The translations under genes were made by a program, and so were the position numbers. DNA of 64,000 nucleotides from Hyphomonas sp. L-53-1-40 (lineage in GTDB: Bacteria > Pseudomonadota > Alphaproteobacteria > Caulobacterales > Hyphomonadaceae). Positions 7,052 to 17,542 of this stretch are shown in pieces. The notes beneath the pieces are model-generated. The model had not been told where the DNA came from. It worked only from the letters and a program-made list of their open reading frames with translations, and searched no databases. The stretch's first letter is position 1. Each line of letters opens with the position of its first letter. The stretch lies in NCBI RefSeq assembly GCF_000682775.1, contig NZ_AWFI01000004.1:1-64000 (forward strand), in the 5' to 3' direction.

Positions 7052-9754
7052 CTATCGGATGCGTCGCATGGCGAGCCGCATCTGTTTTTCCACTTCGAGC
7101 AAGCCGAAAACCGCGATCCCTGCACCGATTATAATGCAAGCGTAAAATGGAGAGAGTGGAACGGTGCCGAATACGGTCTGGGCGGCTGGCAGGTAGGTGG
7201 CCATCAGTTGACCGATCATGACGATCAGGAGTGCCGCCCAGACAGAGGGTGTGCCTTTCAGCCCATCCAGTGTGCTGGAAGCGCCATGAAGATAGCGAAC
7301 GAAGAACAGGTAGGCGACCTGGAGGACGACCAATGTATTAAACGCAACGGTCCGGGCCAGCTCAATGGAAGCGGAGCGATCTAGCGTATAGGTGAAGACT
7401 GCGAAGACGGCAGCCGCGAAGAGGACGGTAGCAACGACGATGTCCGCGAGCAATCCACCGTCTAGCAGGCTTGCATCACGCTTGCGAGGCGGCTGTTCCA
7501 TACTCTTGGGCTCAAGGGGTTCCAGCGCCAGTGCAAAACCGAGAGTCATCTCCGTGATCAGATTGATCCACAATATCTGAATTGCGGTCACCGGAAGCGT
7601 CGTGCCGAACAGAAGCGCGAGGATCACCACACTGGACTCCCCGCCGCCGGTAGGGAGAGTCCAGCGGATCAGTTTCCGAATATTGTCGTAGATTCGACGC
7701 CCCTCTGTCACCGCGGCAGCGATCGAAGCGAAATTATCGTCTGCCAGGACGACTGCGGCAGCCTCCTTCGCGGCTTCGCTACCCTTGACGCCCATTGCTA
7801 CGCCAACGTCGGCGCGTTTCAGGGCAGGCGCGTCATTCACGCCGTCTCCGGTCATGGCCACGATCAGGTTTTGGCTCTGCAGGGCCTGCACCAGGCGCAG
7901 TTTGTGTTCAGGGCTCGTGCGCGCGAAGACATTGGTCTCCAGCGCCGTGTGGACAAGGTCGACATCATCCATCGCATCCAGATCACGGCCTTCCAGGACG
8001 TGACCCGGGTGAGGAAGTCCGATTTCCTTTGCGATGGCCGCAGCGGTGCCGGCATGGTCGCCAGTGATCATTTTCACCTGGATACCAGCGGCATGACACT
8101 CAGCGATAGCGTCGACAGCCTCGGCGCGAGGGGGGTCTTTCAAACCGACGACGCCAAGAAACACCAGGGCGCCTTCTAGCGCTTCCCGGGTCAATGCCTG
8201 ATCCGGTTCGGCCTGTGCAGACGCGAATGCAAGTACTCGCTGTCCCCGCGCAGCCAATTTTGCGGCTAATGCCTTGATTTCCTCGCGGTCGATGGGGACC
8301 GGTGTTCCACCTGGACCGATCATGTGCATGCAAAGCGCCGAGATATCCTCAGGTGCACCTTTCGCGTGGATTTGCACGCCCGCTGGCCCCGCATTCCTGG
8401 TGGCCATGAAGCGGTGGCGGGAATCGAAGGGGAGAACGGCTTGGCGCGGAGTGTCGCGTCGCACATCCTCGGCATTCCCCAAGACCTTTCCGGCGAAGGC
8501 AAGAAGTGCACCTTCCATGGGATCGCCACTGACGACCCAGGCGTCGCCGTGTGTCGTCAGACTGGAATCATTGCAGAGCGCCGCTGTTTCCGCGAGTAGC
8601 TCAACGACAGGACGGATGGTCTCCGACGGCGATGGCGTAATATCCCCGCTTGGCGTGTATCCATCTCCTGTCACATCGAATGCCTGTGATGCGATGATGA
8701 GTGCTGAGACCGTCATTTCATTGTGAGTTAATGTGCCGGTCTTGTCCGTGCAGATGACGGAAACAGCGCCCAGGGTTTCGATAGCAGGCAGACGTCGAAC
8801 GATTGCATTCTTTCCAGCCATTGCCCGAACACCAATCGCCATGGTGATGGTCAGGACTGCCGGTAGGCCTTCCGGAATGGCGGCAACCGACAAGCCAACC
8901 ACGGACATGAAGGTTTCGGAAAAGTCAGCATGTCTGATGAACACGCCGAATGAGAGCAAGGCGGAACCAATCAGCAGGATCAGAATGGTCAGCCATTTGG
9001 CAAAGGCATTCATCTGGCGCAGCAGTGGCGTCTGCAGCTGGTCCACAGATGACAGCATACTGCTGATCTGGCCGATTTCCGTATTGACGCCCGTTGCGGT
9101 GACCAATCCCTCGGCCTGCCCAGTGGTGACAATGGTACCACTGAATGCAGAGCTCGAACGGTCTCCCAGGACCGCGTTAGCGCGCGACGGTTCCACGGAT
9201 TTCTCGACAGGTACGGATTCTCCAGTCAGGATTGCTTCCTGAATTTTCAGGCCACTGGATTTTATCAGCCGGAGATCTGCCGGAATTCGGTCTCCAGCCT
9301 CAACGAGCACGATATCCCCCGGAACAAGGGTTTCTGCGTCGACTGTTATCCTGTCTCCATCTCGCAGCACGGCCGCATGAGGAGAGAGTAGGGTCGCGAT
9401 GGCCTCGATGGCGGATTCTGCGCGGCCTTCCTGAATGAAGCCGATGACACCATTGGCCAGCACTACGAACAGGATCACGGCCGTATCGACGGGATGACCG
9501 AGCCACCATGTGATGGCGGCTGAGGCGATGAGCACATAGATCAGGGCATTGTGGAAGTGGCGCAGGAACCGTAGCAGAAGTGGCGTTCTGCGTCCGCGGG
9601 GCGTCCTGTTTAATCCGTATTCACTCAAACGGGCTGCCGCTTCAGCCTGTGTCAGTCCAAGCCGGGAGGACGAGAGGCGTTCCAAAGCCGCTTCAGTCGG
9701 TTCGGCATGAACAGGTACTGACATATGGTTGGGGGTTGGCCGATGATCATGCAT
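7052..9754 (-). CDS. P-type cation ATPase, Ca2+/PMR1-like (type II)
   Basis: About 900 residues. The frame stays open to 10009, but the part beyond 9754 lacks family similarity and overlaps the divergent stress-protein gene, so I chose the ATG at 9754 (MHDHRPTPNH); 9724 is an alternative. Domains in order: N-terminal cation ATPase domain, actuator with LTGES, membrane helix M4 with AAIPEGLPAV, phosphorylation motif ICTDKTGTLT, nucleotide-binding domain, hinge TGDGVNDAPAL, and six C-terminal helices. These motifs mark a type II pump, most like Ca2+ exporters. Ion choice cannot be fixed from sequence alone. Divergent from the Usp gene; such pairs are often found together in low-oxygen regulons of alphaproteobacteria. 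Confidence 0.88.
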   Translation of the reverse strand: MHDHRPTPNHMSVPVHAEPTEAALERLSSSRLGLTQAEAAARLSEYGLNRTPRGRRTPLLLRFLRHFHNALIYVLIASAAITWWLGHPVDTAVILFVVLANGVIGFIQEGRAESAIEAIATLLSPHAAVLRDGDRITVDAETLVPGDIVLVEAGDRIPADLRLIKSSGLKIQEAILTGESVPVEKSVEPSRANAVLGDRSSSAFSGTIVTTGQAEGLVTATGVNTEIGQISSMLSSVDQLQTPLLRQMNAFAKWLTILILLIGSALLSFGVFIRHADFSETFMSVVGLSVAAIPEGLPAVLTITMAIGVRAMAGKNAIVRRLPAIETLGAVSVICTDKTGTLTHNEMTVSALIIASQAFDVTGDGYTPSGDITPSPSETIRPVVELLAETAALCNDSSLTTHGDAWVVSGDPMEGALLAFAGKVLGNAEDVRRDTPRQAVLPFDSRHRFMATRNAGPAGVQIHAKGAPEDISALCMHMIGPGGTPVPIDREEIKALAAKLAARGQRVLAFASAQAEPDQALTREALEGALVFLGVVGLKDPPRAEAVDAIAECHAAGIQVKMITGDHAGTAAAIAKEIGLPHPGHVLEGRDLDAMDDVDLVHTALETNVFARTSPEHKLRLVQALQSQNLIVAMTGDGVNDAPALKRADVGVAMGVKGSEAAKEAAAVVLADDNFASIAAAVTEGRRIYDNIRKLIRWTLPTGGGESSVVILALLFGTTLPVTAIQILWINLITEMTLGFALALEPLEPKSMEQPPRKRDASLLDGGLLADIVVATVLFAAAVFAVFTYTLDRSASIELARTVAFNTLVVLQVAYLFFVRYLHGASSTLDGLKGTPSVWAALLIVMIGQLMATYLPAAQTVFGTVPLSPFYACIIIGAGIAVFGLLEVEKQMRLAMRRIR

Positions 9755-9864
9755 GGGCGTGGTCCGGATCCTGTGTCGGGATGCGGAACAGATACATGAT
9801 TGCGTGTGGTTCGCGTCTCCGTAGAAGTACGGATGGAGACGGGGTGGTGCGGGTGAGTATAGTG

Positions 9865-9878
9865 TCATGCGATCATGA
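9865..9878. promoter_or_regulatory. Dyad TCATG-N4-CATGA between ATPase and Usp genes
   Basis: TCATGCGATCATGA lies in the divergent 160-base spacer. Its two half-sites are five bases with a four-base spacer, the geometry of Crp/Fnr-family operators, although the half-site sequence is not the classic TTGAT. The first eleven bases recur at 17360-17370 in the spacer between the Pta-like and phasin genes. A role as a shared operator is a guess. Confidence 0.3.
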
Positions 9879-9917
9879 GGTATTCGATCTCGCGGTCGAC
9901 TTGAGAGGTTTACTCCC

Positions 9918-10790
9918 ATGACGTTCAAGACAATCTTCGCTCCGCTCGCTTTTGAAGAAACAGCAAGACTGGTGTCAGAGACAGCCTTGTTGCTCGCGGG
10001 TGCGTTCAAGGGCCATGTGATGGCTCAACATGTGCGTCCGCGTTTTACAGGCTACCCGCCCATGGAGTTCTATCCAGCATCTGCCTCAGCCACCGTGATG
10101 GCAATGGAGGGGCATGATGAAGCCGCGGGCCGCTATGCCCGCGCGTTGCGAACGAAGTTCGAAGATCTCTGCGCTGCTTCGGACGCCCATGTCGTGCCGG
10201 TACCGGAGGCGTTGAAACAAAACGGTGTGACCGCTTCGTGGACAGAAGAAGTTGGACAATTCCCGCTCAATTACGGTCTTTCGGCACGTGCGGCAGACCT
10301 TGTCGTCATGGCAATTCCCGATGCCAAGGGGGCGCATCCGGAGCGTGAGCTGTTTGAAGCCGTGTTGATGCAATCGGGTGCGCCAGTTTTCCTTACGCCG
10401 CGTTCTGGCCTGAGCGCCGTACCGCGCCGACCGCTGGTCGCATGGGATGGCAGCCTGCAGGCATCAAGAGTCGTCCGTGCGGCTCTTCCCCTACTATTGC
10501 AAAGTGACGAGACGACACTGCTGACGATTGGGGAAACGGACGCAGCCACGCCGAGCCTTGAGCAGGCAAAGCTGTGGCTCGAGCGGGCAGGGGTTCTGGT
10601 CACGAGCCGTCACGTGGAGTGGCCGGAGCGGCCAATCGCGGAACGAATTCTCAATCAATGCGAAGCGAGCAACAGCGATGTTGTCTTGATGGGCGGTTAC
10701 TCTCATTCCCGGTTGCGTGAATCCATCATGGGCGGCGTGACCTTGCACATGATCCAGCATTCAGACTTGCCAATCTTGATGGTTCATTAG
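9918..10790 (+). CDS. Universal stress protein, tandem UspA type
   Basis: 290 residues with two UspA-like halves. The first half begins FKTIFAPLAF and the second carries the ATP-binding type signature MGGYSHSRLRESIMGG followed by HSDLPILMVH. Tandem Usp proteins bind ATP or AMP and protect cells during starvation, oxygen limitation or oxidative stress; the mechanism is not clear. It is transcribed away from the P-type ATPase, and the ABC transporter ATPase follows nine bases after its stop, which suggests an operon continuing to 15215. Confidence 0.85.
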   Translation: MTFKTIFAPLAFEETARLVSETALLLAGAFKGHVMAQHVRPRFTGYPPMEFYPASASATVMAMEGHDEAAGRYARALRTKFEDLCAASDAHVVPVPEALKQNGVTASWTEEVGQFPLNYGLSARAADLVVMAIPDAKGAHPERELFEAVLMQSGAPVFLTPRSGLSAVPRRPLVAWDGSLQASRVVRAALPLLLQSDETTLLTIGETDAATPSLEQAKLWLERAGVLVTSRHVEWPERPIAERILNQCEASNSDVVLMGGYSHSRLRESIMGGVTLHMIQHSDLPILMVH

Positions 10791-10799
10791 GGGGCGTGG

Positions 10800-11549
10800 A
10801 TGAACGTGTTGACGCCCGCACCGGCATCGTATGCAGATACCGATACGGGCGTGCTGCTGTCTGCCCGGGGGCTGACCAAGGTCTATGACACGGGTGAGGT
10901 CAAAGTTCAGGCGTTGCGCGGGGTTGATCTGGACGTTCGGCGAGGCGAATTGTTGGTCATGCTGGGAGCGTCCGGCAGCGGAAAGTCCACCTTGCTCAAC
11001 ATTCTCGGAGGACTTGATCGCCCGACCGAGGGGGATGTCCAGTTCGAAGGCAAGTCACTTACCCGGAGGTCGGACGCGGGATTGACCCGGTACCGCCGGA
11101 ACCATGTCGGCTTTATCTTCCAATTCTACAATCTCGTACCTAGCCTGACAGCGCGAGAGAATGTGGCGCTGGTGACAGAGATCGCACGTGATCCCATACC
11201 CCCTGAAGAAGCCCTCGCCATGGTTGGGCTGAGTGCGCGCCTGGATCACTTCCCAGCTGAACTGTCCGGGGGCGAACAACAGCGCGTGGCCGTTGCACGA
11301 GCGATCGCAAAGCGACCCGCATTGCTCTTTTGCGACGAGCCAACCGGTGCCCTCGATAGCAAGACCGGCATCCAGGTTCTGGAAGCGCTTGACCATGTAA
11401 ACAGTGAACTCGGCGCGACAACGGTCGTCATCACGCACAATTTCGGTATCTCCGAAATGTCAGACCGCACAATTCGGCTGTCTGATGGGCGCATTGTGGA
11501 TGTTGAAGAAGTCGGCAGGGCGAAGAAGCCGGCTGATTTGTCATGGTAG
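10800..11549 (+). CDS. ABC transporter ATP-binding subunit, MacB/LolD type
   Basis: 249 residues. Walker [11 protein letters not shown]-loop in [17 protein letters not shown], signature [14 protein letters not shown], Walker [13 protein letters not shown] and the H-loop in VVITHNF are all present. The EPTGALD form and short length are typical of ATPases that drive FtsX-fold permeases (MacB, LolD, YknY, DevA). It overlaps the next gene by seven bases and so should be co-translated with the permease. The substrate is unknown. Confidence 0.9.
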   Translation: MNVLTPAPASYADTDTGVLLSARGLTKVYDTGEVKVQALRGVDLDVRRGELLVMLGASGSGKSTLLNILGGLDRPTEGDVQFEGKSLTRRSDAGLTRYRRNHVGFIFQFYNLVPSLTARENVALVTEIARDPIPPEEALAMVGLSARLDHFPAELSGGEQQRVAVARAIAKRPALLFCDEPTGALDSKTGIQVLEALDHVNSELGATTVVITHNFGISEMSDRTIRLSDGRIVDVEEVGRAKKPADLSW

Positions 11550-13918
11550 GATGGATATCTGCGCTGGACCGCAAATTGTTGCGGGATCTGTTGCATATGC
11601 GCGGTCAGGGGCTGGCCGTGGGCGCGATTGTGGCGTGCGGCGTAGCGATCATGGTGATGGCGCTAGGTGCGATATCGTCTCTCGAGTTGAGCCGCGATAC
11701 TTATTACGACCGGTTTCGATTTGCGGACGTCTTCTCGAATGCGAAGCGCGCGCCCGAGCGACTCGCAAATGAAATCGCGGAGATTGATGGCGTCCGAACC
11801 ATCGAAACACGCATTTCTCGCCTTGTAACACTGGACATTGAAGGCATGCGCGAGCCAGCGAACGCTCAATTGGTGTCGGTGCCTGAGAACGGAAAACCAA
11901 GACTGAACGGCGTCCTGCTGTATTCCGGACGCTTCCCCGATCCCAGCCGCCCGGACGAGGCAGTGGTTTCCAAGGCGTTCGTAGATGCGCACGGGTTTAC
12001 GCTGGGCAGCCATGTACGTGCCATCATCAATGGACGTGCGCGTGACCTGGAGATTGTCGGGGTTGGGGATTCCCCAGAGCATGTCTACATGCTGGGCCCG
12101 AGCGGTCTGCTACCTGATGAAAAACGTTTCGCTATCTTCTGGCTAAGCCGTAGGGCACTTGAAGCGGCCTTTGATCTGGATGGAGCGTTCAACAGTGTGA
12201 GCGTCTCTCTCAGTCCCGGAGCCAACTCACAAAGGGTGATCGACTCGCTGGACAAATTGTTGGAGCCATACGGCACTGGCGGGGCTTATGGCGCGGAAGA
12301 TCAATTGTCTAATGCGTTCATCGAAAGCGAGATGCAGCAACTGGCATCGATCGCTGCGATCATACCGCCAATATTCCTGATTGTTTCAGCCATGCTGATA
12401 AATGCGATTCTGGCGCGACTGATCGCGACGGAGCGCCAGCAGATTGGTTTGCTGAAAGCTTTCGGTTACGATGAGTGGGAAATCGCCTGGCACTATGTGA
12501 AGATGGCGTTGGGCATGGTGATCGGAGGTATCCTGGTCGGTTTTGTCCTTGGTGTAGCACTGGCGCGCTTGATGACCAATCTCTATACGGATAGCTTCCG
12601 GTTTCCCGATATGATTTTCCGGCTGGATCCGTCGGCATTTGTGATCGGTGGGGGGGCTGCAACCCTTGCCGCGATATTTGGCGCAGTCGGGTCCGCGCGA
12701 TCTGCAGCGAAGCTAGCGCCAGCCGAGGCAATGTCTGCTGCGCCGCCAACCGTTTATGGAAAAGGACCGGTTCAGCGTGCGTTCGCACACATACACTTTG
12801 ATGAGCCAACCCGCATGATCCTGAGGCATGTCACGCGGTGGCCCGTGCGTGCAGGCGTGACCGTCATAGGCGTTGCGGCGGCGCAAGCCTTGCTGGTGGG
12901 GACTTTGTTTGCGTTCGATTCAATTGACGAAATGATGGAGCAGCACTTTCACCGCACGGATGCATACGACGTCGCAATCAACTTTGTCGAACCGACAAAC
13001 ATTGGCGCTGTGCGAGAAATAGAGCGAATGCCGGGTGTGCTTTCGGTGCAGCCTAACCGGGACATCTCTATCCGCGTGAGGCATGGCCAGTTGGACGAAC
13101 GGGTGAGGTTGGTGGGTGTGGAGCCTGACGGCCGGCTGCGGCGGCTGCTCGATGATCAGGATAAATTCCTGGGTGTTCCGGATCGAGGATTGGCTGTGTC
13201 TTCGCAGCTGGCAGGAATGATCAATGTCGGGCGCGGTGATCGGGTCAGTCTGGAAGTGCTTGAAGGGGAAAGGCCGACGTTGGATGTGTCCGTTACGACC
13301 ATTGTGAATGAAGCCATGGGATGGCCAGCATTCATGGATGTGGATTCGCTAGAGCGCGCCTTGGGTGAAAGCAATGTCGTCAGTGGTGTTTATGCCATGA
13401 TTGATCCTGACAGGGAGGCAGTCTTCAGCGCTGCGGTTCTGGAGCGCCCCGGGATTGCCAGCGTCTCTCTCCAGCGCGCTTCGATTGAGAGCTTCAATGA
13501 CTCAATGGAAGAGAACATCAATATCATGATGACAATCTACGCTTTGATCGGCGGCGCGATTGCCGCGGCGGTCGTTTACAATGCTGCGCGTATCGGCCTG
13601 ACTGAGCGAGGTCGCGAGTTGGCCAGCCTGCGTGTGCTCGGATTTTCGGAAGGCGAGGTATCTTACATCCTGATTGGAGAATTGGCCTTGCTGGTTTTCC
13701 TGGCTCTGCCGCTGGGTGGGGCGATGGGAATGGGGCTCGCCTATCTCGTGGCGATATCAATGGCGACTGAATTATTCCGAGTACCCATTACAGTCGCCCC
13801 CTCCACGCACGGGCTGGCCGCCTCCATTGTGATCGTGTCATCGATCGCCGCTGCTCTATTCGTGCGCCAGCGCGTGAAATCGCTCGACCTTATCGCCGTT
13901 TTGAAAACCCGGGAGTGA
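11543..13918 (+). CDS. ABC transporter permease with two FtsX domains
   Basis: 791 residues. One membrane helix at the start (about 20-40), a long periplasmic MacB_PCD-like domain, three helices at about 265-385, a second helix-periplasmic unit starting near 430, and three helices at about 665-780. This double FtsX arrangement in one chain is found in the DevC/YknZ-like and lipoprotein-export-like systems. With the ATPase before it and the HlyD-type adaptor after it, it probably forms a tripartite pump. No outer-membrane partner is encoded nearby. The cargo cannot be told from sequence. Confidence 0.85.
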   Translation: MVGWISALDRKLLRDLLHMRGQGLAVGAIVACGVAIMVMALGAISSLELSRDTYYDRFRFADVFSNAKRAPERLANEIAEIDGVRTIETRISRLVTLDIEGMREPANAQLVSVPENGKPRLNGVLLYSGRFPDPSRPDEAVVSKAFVDAHGFTLGSHVRAIINGRARDLEIVGVGDSPEHVYMLGPSGLLPDEKRFAIFWLSRRALEAAFDLDGAFNSVSVSLSPGANSQRVIDSLDKLLEPYGTGGAYGAEDQLSNAFIESEMQQLASIAAIIPPIFLIVSAMLINAILARLIATERQQIGLLKAFGYDEWEIAWHYVKMALGMVIGGILVGFVLGVALARLMTNLYTDSFRFPDMIFRLDPSAFVIGGGAATLAAIFGAVGSARSAAKLAPAEAMSAAPPTVYGKGPVQRAFAHIHFDEPTRMILRHVTRWPVRAGVTVIGVAAAQALLVGTLFAFDSIDEMMEQHFHRTDAYDVAINFVEPTNIGAVREIERMPGVLSVQPNRDISIRVRHGQLDERVRLVGVEPDGRLRRLLDDQDKFLGVPDRGLAVSSQLAGMINVGRGDRVSLEVLEGERPTLDVSVTTIVNEAMGWPAFMDVDSLERALGESNVVSGVYAMIDPDREAVFSAAVLERPGIASVSLQRASIESFNDSMEENINIMMTIYALIGGAIAAAVVYNAARIGLTERGRELASLRVLGFSEGEVSYILIGELALLVFLALPLGGAMGMGLAYLVAISMATELFRVPITVAPSTHGLAASIVIVSSIAAALFVRQRVKSLDLIAVLKTRE

Positions 13919-13922
13919 CCTC

Positions 13923-15215
13923 ATGGCCCTTCGTAATCGTCTTCTGTTTTGGGCTGTCATCGCCATAATTGTGCTGGCGCTGGCGGTTTGGGCATTCTCA
14001 CCCCGCGCCATCGACGTAGATATCGTGAAAGCAAGCAGGGGGTCGATGACCGTTTCCGTAAATGAGGAAGGCAAGACGCGCATCCATGATGTCTTTGAAA
14101 TCTCCGCGCCTGTCTCCGGGCAATTGGAGCGGATCAGTCTCGACGCAGGCGACTGCGTATATCAAGGGGAGACCGTCGTCGCAGGCATCCGGCCGGTGGC
14201 TGCGCCCGTGCTGGACAGTCGATCCCAAAAGCAATTGTCGGCAGTTGCCGATGCTGCCGCTGCTGCTGTGACGGCGTCCAAGGCGGAGCTCGACCGGGTT
14301 CGGTCCGAACTGAATCATGCCACAACGGATGCCAATCGTTATCGGCTTCTGGCACCGGGTGGCGCGATATCGCGCCAGATGCTGGAACGGGCCGAATCCG
14401 AAGAGACGACGCTGCAGGCGGCTGCTCGGGCCGCGGAAGCTGCACTTGCCATGCGCCGGCAGGAACTGGCAGCTGCCCGCGCTGCGCTTAGACCGAGCAG
14501 CGAGGACGAGGGCGGAGAGCTCATCGATGTCATAGCACCTATCGATGGGGTTTTGCTGCGGCGCCTTCGCCAGAGTGAAGGACCGGTGGCACAGGGCGCG
14601 CCTCTTGTGGAAGTTGGGGATCCTAAGGAGATCGAGATCGTGGCGGATCTGTTGTCGGAGGATGCGGTGCGAATTTCACCCGGAGATCCAGTCGTCATCT
14701 CTGACTGGGGTGGGCCCGTTCTGCATGGTAAGGTCCGGCAGATCGAACCTTTTGCCTTTACAAAAGTATCCGCACTCGGGATTGAGGAGCAGCGCGTGAA
14801 TCTCGTTGTGGACTTGCTGCAAGGCCAGCCTGCGGATCGGCTGGGGCATGGATACAGGGTAGACGTGGCCGTCCAGATCTGGTCGCAGGACGATGTTCTT
14901 ACGGTCCCGATAACTGCCCTTTTCAAGCAGGACCGCAGCTGGTCTGTCTATCGCGTTGAGAACGGCCGCGCACGCTTGCGTCAGGTAACGATCGGGCATT
15001 TGAATGGCCAGGAGGCAGAGATCCTGTCGGGTCTCAATGAGGGAGACGTGTTGGTAGAGCACCCTTCCAGTCGGATTGTCGACAAGGTGTTGGTGCGCGC
15101 CCGTGAAGCCGCACAAACGGCTTTCGAAACGCCGGATGATTCAGACTCGGCTGCAGTGCAGCTATCGGCCACGTGGGACAAAGCGGTAGGTGGCTGTGAT
15201 TTTCTGATCCGCTAG
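13923..15215 (+). CDS. Periplasmic adaptor (HlyD/RND-type membrane fusion protein)
   Basis: 430 residues with one N-terminal membrane anchor (about 8-26), a split lipoyl domain (VFEISAPVSGQLERI near 60-75 and IDVIAPIDGVLLRR near 200-213), an alpha-helical coiled hairpin rich in Ala and Glu between them (about 100-190), and a beta-barrel/membrane-proximal region. It starts four bases after the permease stop. It would link the inner-membrane ABC pump to an outer-membrane channel encoded elsewhere. Its TAG stop overlaps the ackA stop on the other strand in a shared CTAG. Confidence 0.85.
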   Translation: MALRNRLLFWAVIAIIVLALAVWAFSPRAIDVDIVKASRGSMTVSVNEEGKTRIHDVFEISAPVSGQLERISLDAGDCVYQGETVVAGIRPVAAPVLDSRSQKQLSAVADAAAAAVTASKAELDRVRSELNHATTDANRYRLLAPGGAISRQMLERAESEETTLQAAARAAEAALAMRRQELAAARAALRPSSEDEGGELIDVIAPIDGVLLRRLRQSEGPVAQGAPLVEVGDPKEIEIVADLLSEDAVRISPGDPVVISDWGGPVLHGKVRQIEPFAFTKVSALGIEEQRVNLVVDLLQGQPADRLGHGYRVDVAVQIWSQDDVLTVPITALFKQDRSWSVYRVENGRARLRQVTIGHLNGQEAEILSGLNEGDVLVEHPSSRIVDKVLVRAREAAQTAFETPDDSDSAAVQLSATWDKAVGGCDFLIR

Positions 15216-16387
15216 AGAAGGGAGGCGCATTCGCGCGCAATGATCCGCTCTTCATCCGCGACAACGCGCACCACCGGAACCGACGCCCCCCCGGGAGATA
15301 GAACTTCTGCATTTGCTTCATTCGCGGTGTCGTCAAGAGTTGGGCCCAGCCAATCGAGGTGCTGAATAATTCGTGAGCGGATTGCTGATGCGTTTTCACC
15401 GACCCCGCCGGAGAATACAATTGCGTCAAACCCTTTCATATCTACGGCAAGTGAACCGCATTGGCTGGCGATCCTGTAGCAATATAGATCGATAGCTTCT
15501 TTCGCCTCTTGGGCAGGGCTTTCCAGAAGCGTTTTGGTATCTCCCGATATGCCAGAGACGCCAAGTAGGCCAGACTTCGTATAAAGCAGGTCGGAAACCT
15601 CTTCGACTGGCATAGCACGATCCTTGATCAGGTGCAGGACCACGCCCGGATCCAGATCCCCGCAGCGAGTCGCCATGGGCAAACCATCAAGTGCGGTCAG
15701 GCCCATGGACGTGGCGATGCTTTTTCCGTCAATCATGGCACAGGCGCTCGCGCCGCTGCCCAGATGCAAAGCAAGCACACGCTTTGGACGCGCGCCCAGA
15801 ACCTCGCCAAGAGTTTCTGCTATGTGTGCATAAGACAATCCATGAAACCCAAAGCGCAATATGCCTTGCTCACTTAGCGCGCGGGGCAAGGCGTAGAGTT
15901 CGGCAATGTGCGGCATGGTCCTGTGGAACGCTGTGTCGAATGACAAGGTTTGACGAATCTCGGGCAGGGCATTTGCAACGGCTTGCACGCCCGCGAGATT
16001 ATGCGGTTGGTGCGCTGGCGCGAAGACTGCGAGGGCCTGTAAGCGCTCAATAGCCCTGTCGCTAACGGCGACCGGGCCCTCAAACAGGGTGCCGCCATGC
16101 ACGATCCTGTGTCCTATGCCGGAAAGCGTCACACCGGCATCCTGCCTGGTTAGCCATGTTGCAAGCGCGGTGATCAAATGTTTTGGATCGGGTGTGCCAG
16201 CGATGACACTTTCAAGCGGATTCTGTTTATCTGGGTCTGAGACGTCCACGCGTCGCGCGCCAGAAAGGTCGCGCACTGCGCCGCGAAAGAGGCATCTGCC
16301 CAACCCGCCGCCATCGTCGATTTCGAACATCGAGAATTTGAGACTGGAAGAACCGACATTGAAGGTTGCGACAGCGCGGCGCGTCAT
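15212..16387 (-). CDS. ackA: Acetate/propionate kinase
   Basis: 391 residues. Start placed at the ATG at 16387, which gives the family N-terminus AVATFNVGSSSLKFSMF (adenylate/phosphate loop with N and S) and an ATGA overlap with the upstream acyltransferase stop. Other signatures: GHRIVHGG, LAFDTAFH-like LSFDTAFHRTMP, FGFHGLSYAH, and FSGGVGENASAIR. It makes acyl phosphate and ADP from an acyl acid and ATP, or the reverse to yield ATP. Coupled to the gene before it, the pair can convert acyl-CoA to the acid with ATP gain when respiration is limited. Confidence 0.92.
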   Translation of the reverse strand: MTRRAVATFNVGSSSLKFSMFEIDDGGGLGRCLFRGAVRDLSGARRVDVSDPDKQNPLESVIAGTPDPKHLITALATWLTRQDAGVTLSGIGHRIVHGGTLFEGPVAVSDRAIERLQALAVFAPAHQPHNLAGVQAVANALPEIRQTLSFDTAFHRTMPHIAELYALPRALSEQGILRFGFHGLSYAHIAETLGEVLGARPKRVLALHLGSGASACAMIDGKSIATSMGLTALDGLPMATRCGDLDPGVVLHLIKDRAMPVEEVSDLLYTKSGLLGVSGISGDTKTLLESPAQEAKEAIDLYCYRIASQCGSLAVDMKGFDAIVFSGGVGENASAIRSRIIQHLDWLGPTLDDTANEANAEVLSPGGASVPVVRVVADEERIIARECASLL

Positions 16388-17319
16388 GACTGGTCTCGCT
16401 GCCAGTGCGCCACGGCTGACGCAAAGGCGCATGAGGCCAGTCGTTCTTCGGCACTGTCGGCGCGGCTGGTCAAAATGATCGGAACACTGGCGCCCAGAAC
16501 AATTCCAGCCGCAGACGCACCGGCAAGATAGTCCAGCTGTTTGGCCAACATGTTTCCAGCCTCGATGGCGGGAACGATCAGAACATCTGCATCCCCGGCG
16601 ACCGGAGACTTCAGGCCTTTGGTTGCGGCCGATTCAGGTGAGACCGCCAGGTCAAATGCAAGGGGGCCATCCACGATGCCGCCCTTGATCTGACCTCGGT
16701 CCGCCATCTTGCACAGGGCGGCTGCATCCAGGGTGGACGGGATGATCGGATCCACCTCTTCGGTTGCAGACAGGATGGCGACTTTTGGCGGATCGATGTC
16801 GATGGCACGTGCCGCGTCAATTGCGTTCTGCGTTATCCAGCGTTTCGAGGTGAGGTCCGGCGCAATGTTGAGAGCGCCATCACTGATGAGTAACGGTTTG
16901 TGATACCCGGCGGTCGAGAGCAGGAACACATGGCTCATGCGCCGGTCAGTGCGCAAGCCGCCGTCGCGTTTGACGACTTCAGCCATCATTTCATTTGTGT
17001 GGAGTGCGCCCTTCATGAGGGCATCTGCCTCGCCTTCATGGATCAGCTCTACGGATCGTGCTGCGGCCGCGTGGCTGTAGGGTGCTTCAATTTGCACAAG
17101 GCCAGAGATGTCCAGGCCCGCCGATTCCGCTGCGGCCGACATTTTGGCAATGGGTCCCACCAGGATGGGCGACATGATACCTGCCTGCGCCGCGTCCAAA
17201 GCACCCTTCAGGCTGGAGGCGTCTACAGGATGTATAACCGCAACGCGCAATGTGGGGCCCGATTGAGATGCAGCTTTCGCAACGAGCCAATCGAACTTGC
17301 CGTCCATATCGTTGGTCAC
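16384..17319 (-). CDS. Phosphate acetyl/butyryltransferase (PTA_PTB family)
   Basis: 311 residues, the short form without the DRTGG or MaoC domains of other family members. Motifs include LRVAVIHPVDASSLKGA, PILVGP, ADALMKGALHTNEMM, ALNIAPDLTSKRWITQNA and ADVLIVPAIEAGNML. It would swap CoA for phosphate on acetyl-CoA or a short-chain acyl-CoA. Length and sequence look closer to Ptb-like enzymes than to long Pta, so substrate preference is open. It is the first gene of a two-gene operon with ackA and is divergent from a phasin-like gene. Confidence 0.85.
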   Translation of the reverse strand: MTNDMDGKFDWLVAKAASQSGPTLRVAVIHPVDASSLKGALDAAQAGIMSPILVGPIAKMSAAAESAGLDISGLVQIEAPYSHAAAARSVELIHEGEADALMKGALHTNEMMAEVVKRDGGLRTDRRMSHVFLLSTAGYHKPLLISDGALNIAPDLTSKRWITQNAIDAARAIDIDPPKVAILSATEEVDPIIPSTLDAAALCKMADRGQIKGGIVDGPLAFDLAVSPESAATKGLKSPVAGDADVLIVPAIEAGNMLAKQLDYLAGASAAGIVLGASVPIILTSRADSAEERLASCAFASAVAHWQRDQS

Positions 17320-17542
17320 GGCTTGGGTCGGCTTTTTGCGGGATATCGAATTGTGCGGATCATGCGATCACTTTCTCCAGAAAATTGTTTTGTACACTCA
17401 ATCCTGACGGAGACATTTCGGCAAGCCCGTAGAAGTACGTGAATTCAGGGGTAATGCGTATTTCAAGGCGAGATAGACTTTGGTTGAATGGCAAAAGACA
17501 GAGCTCAAACTCGCATACATCAACCCTTGCAGGAGAAATGCC

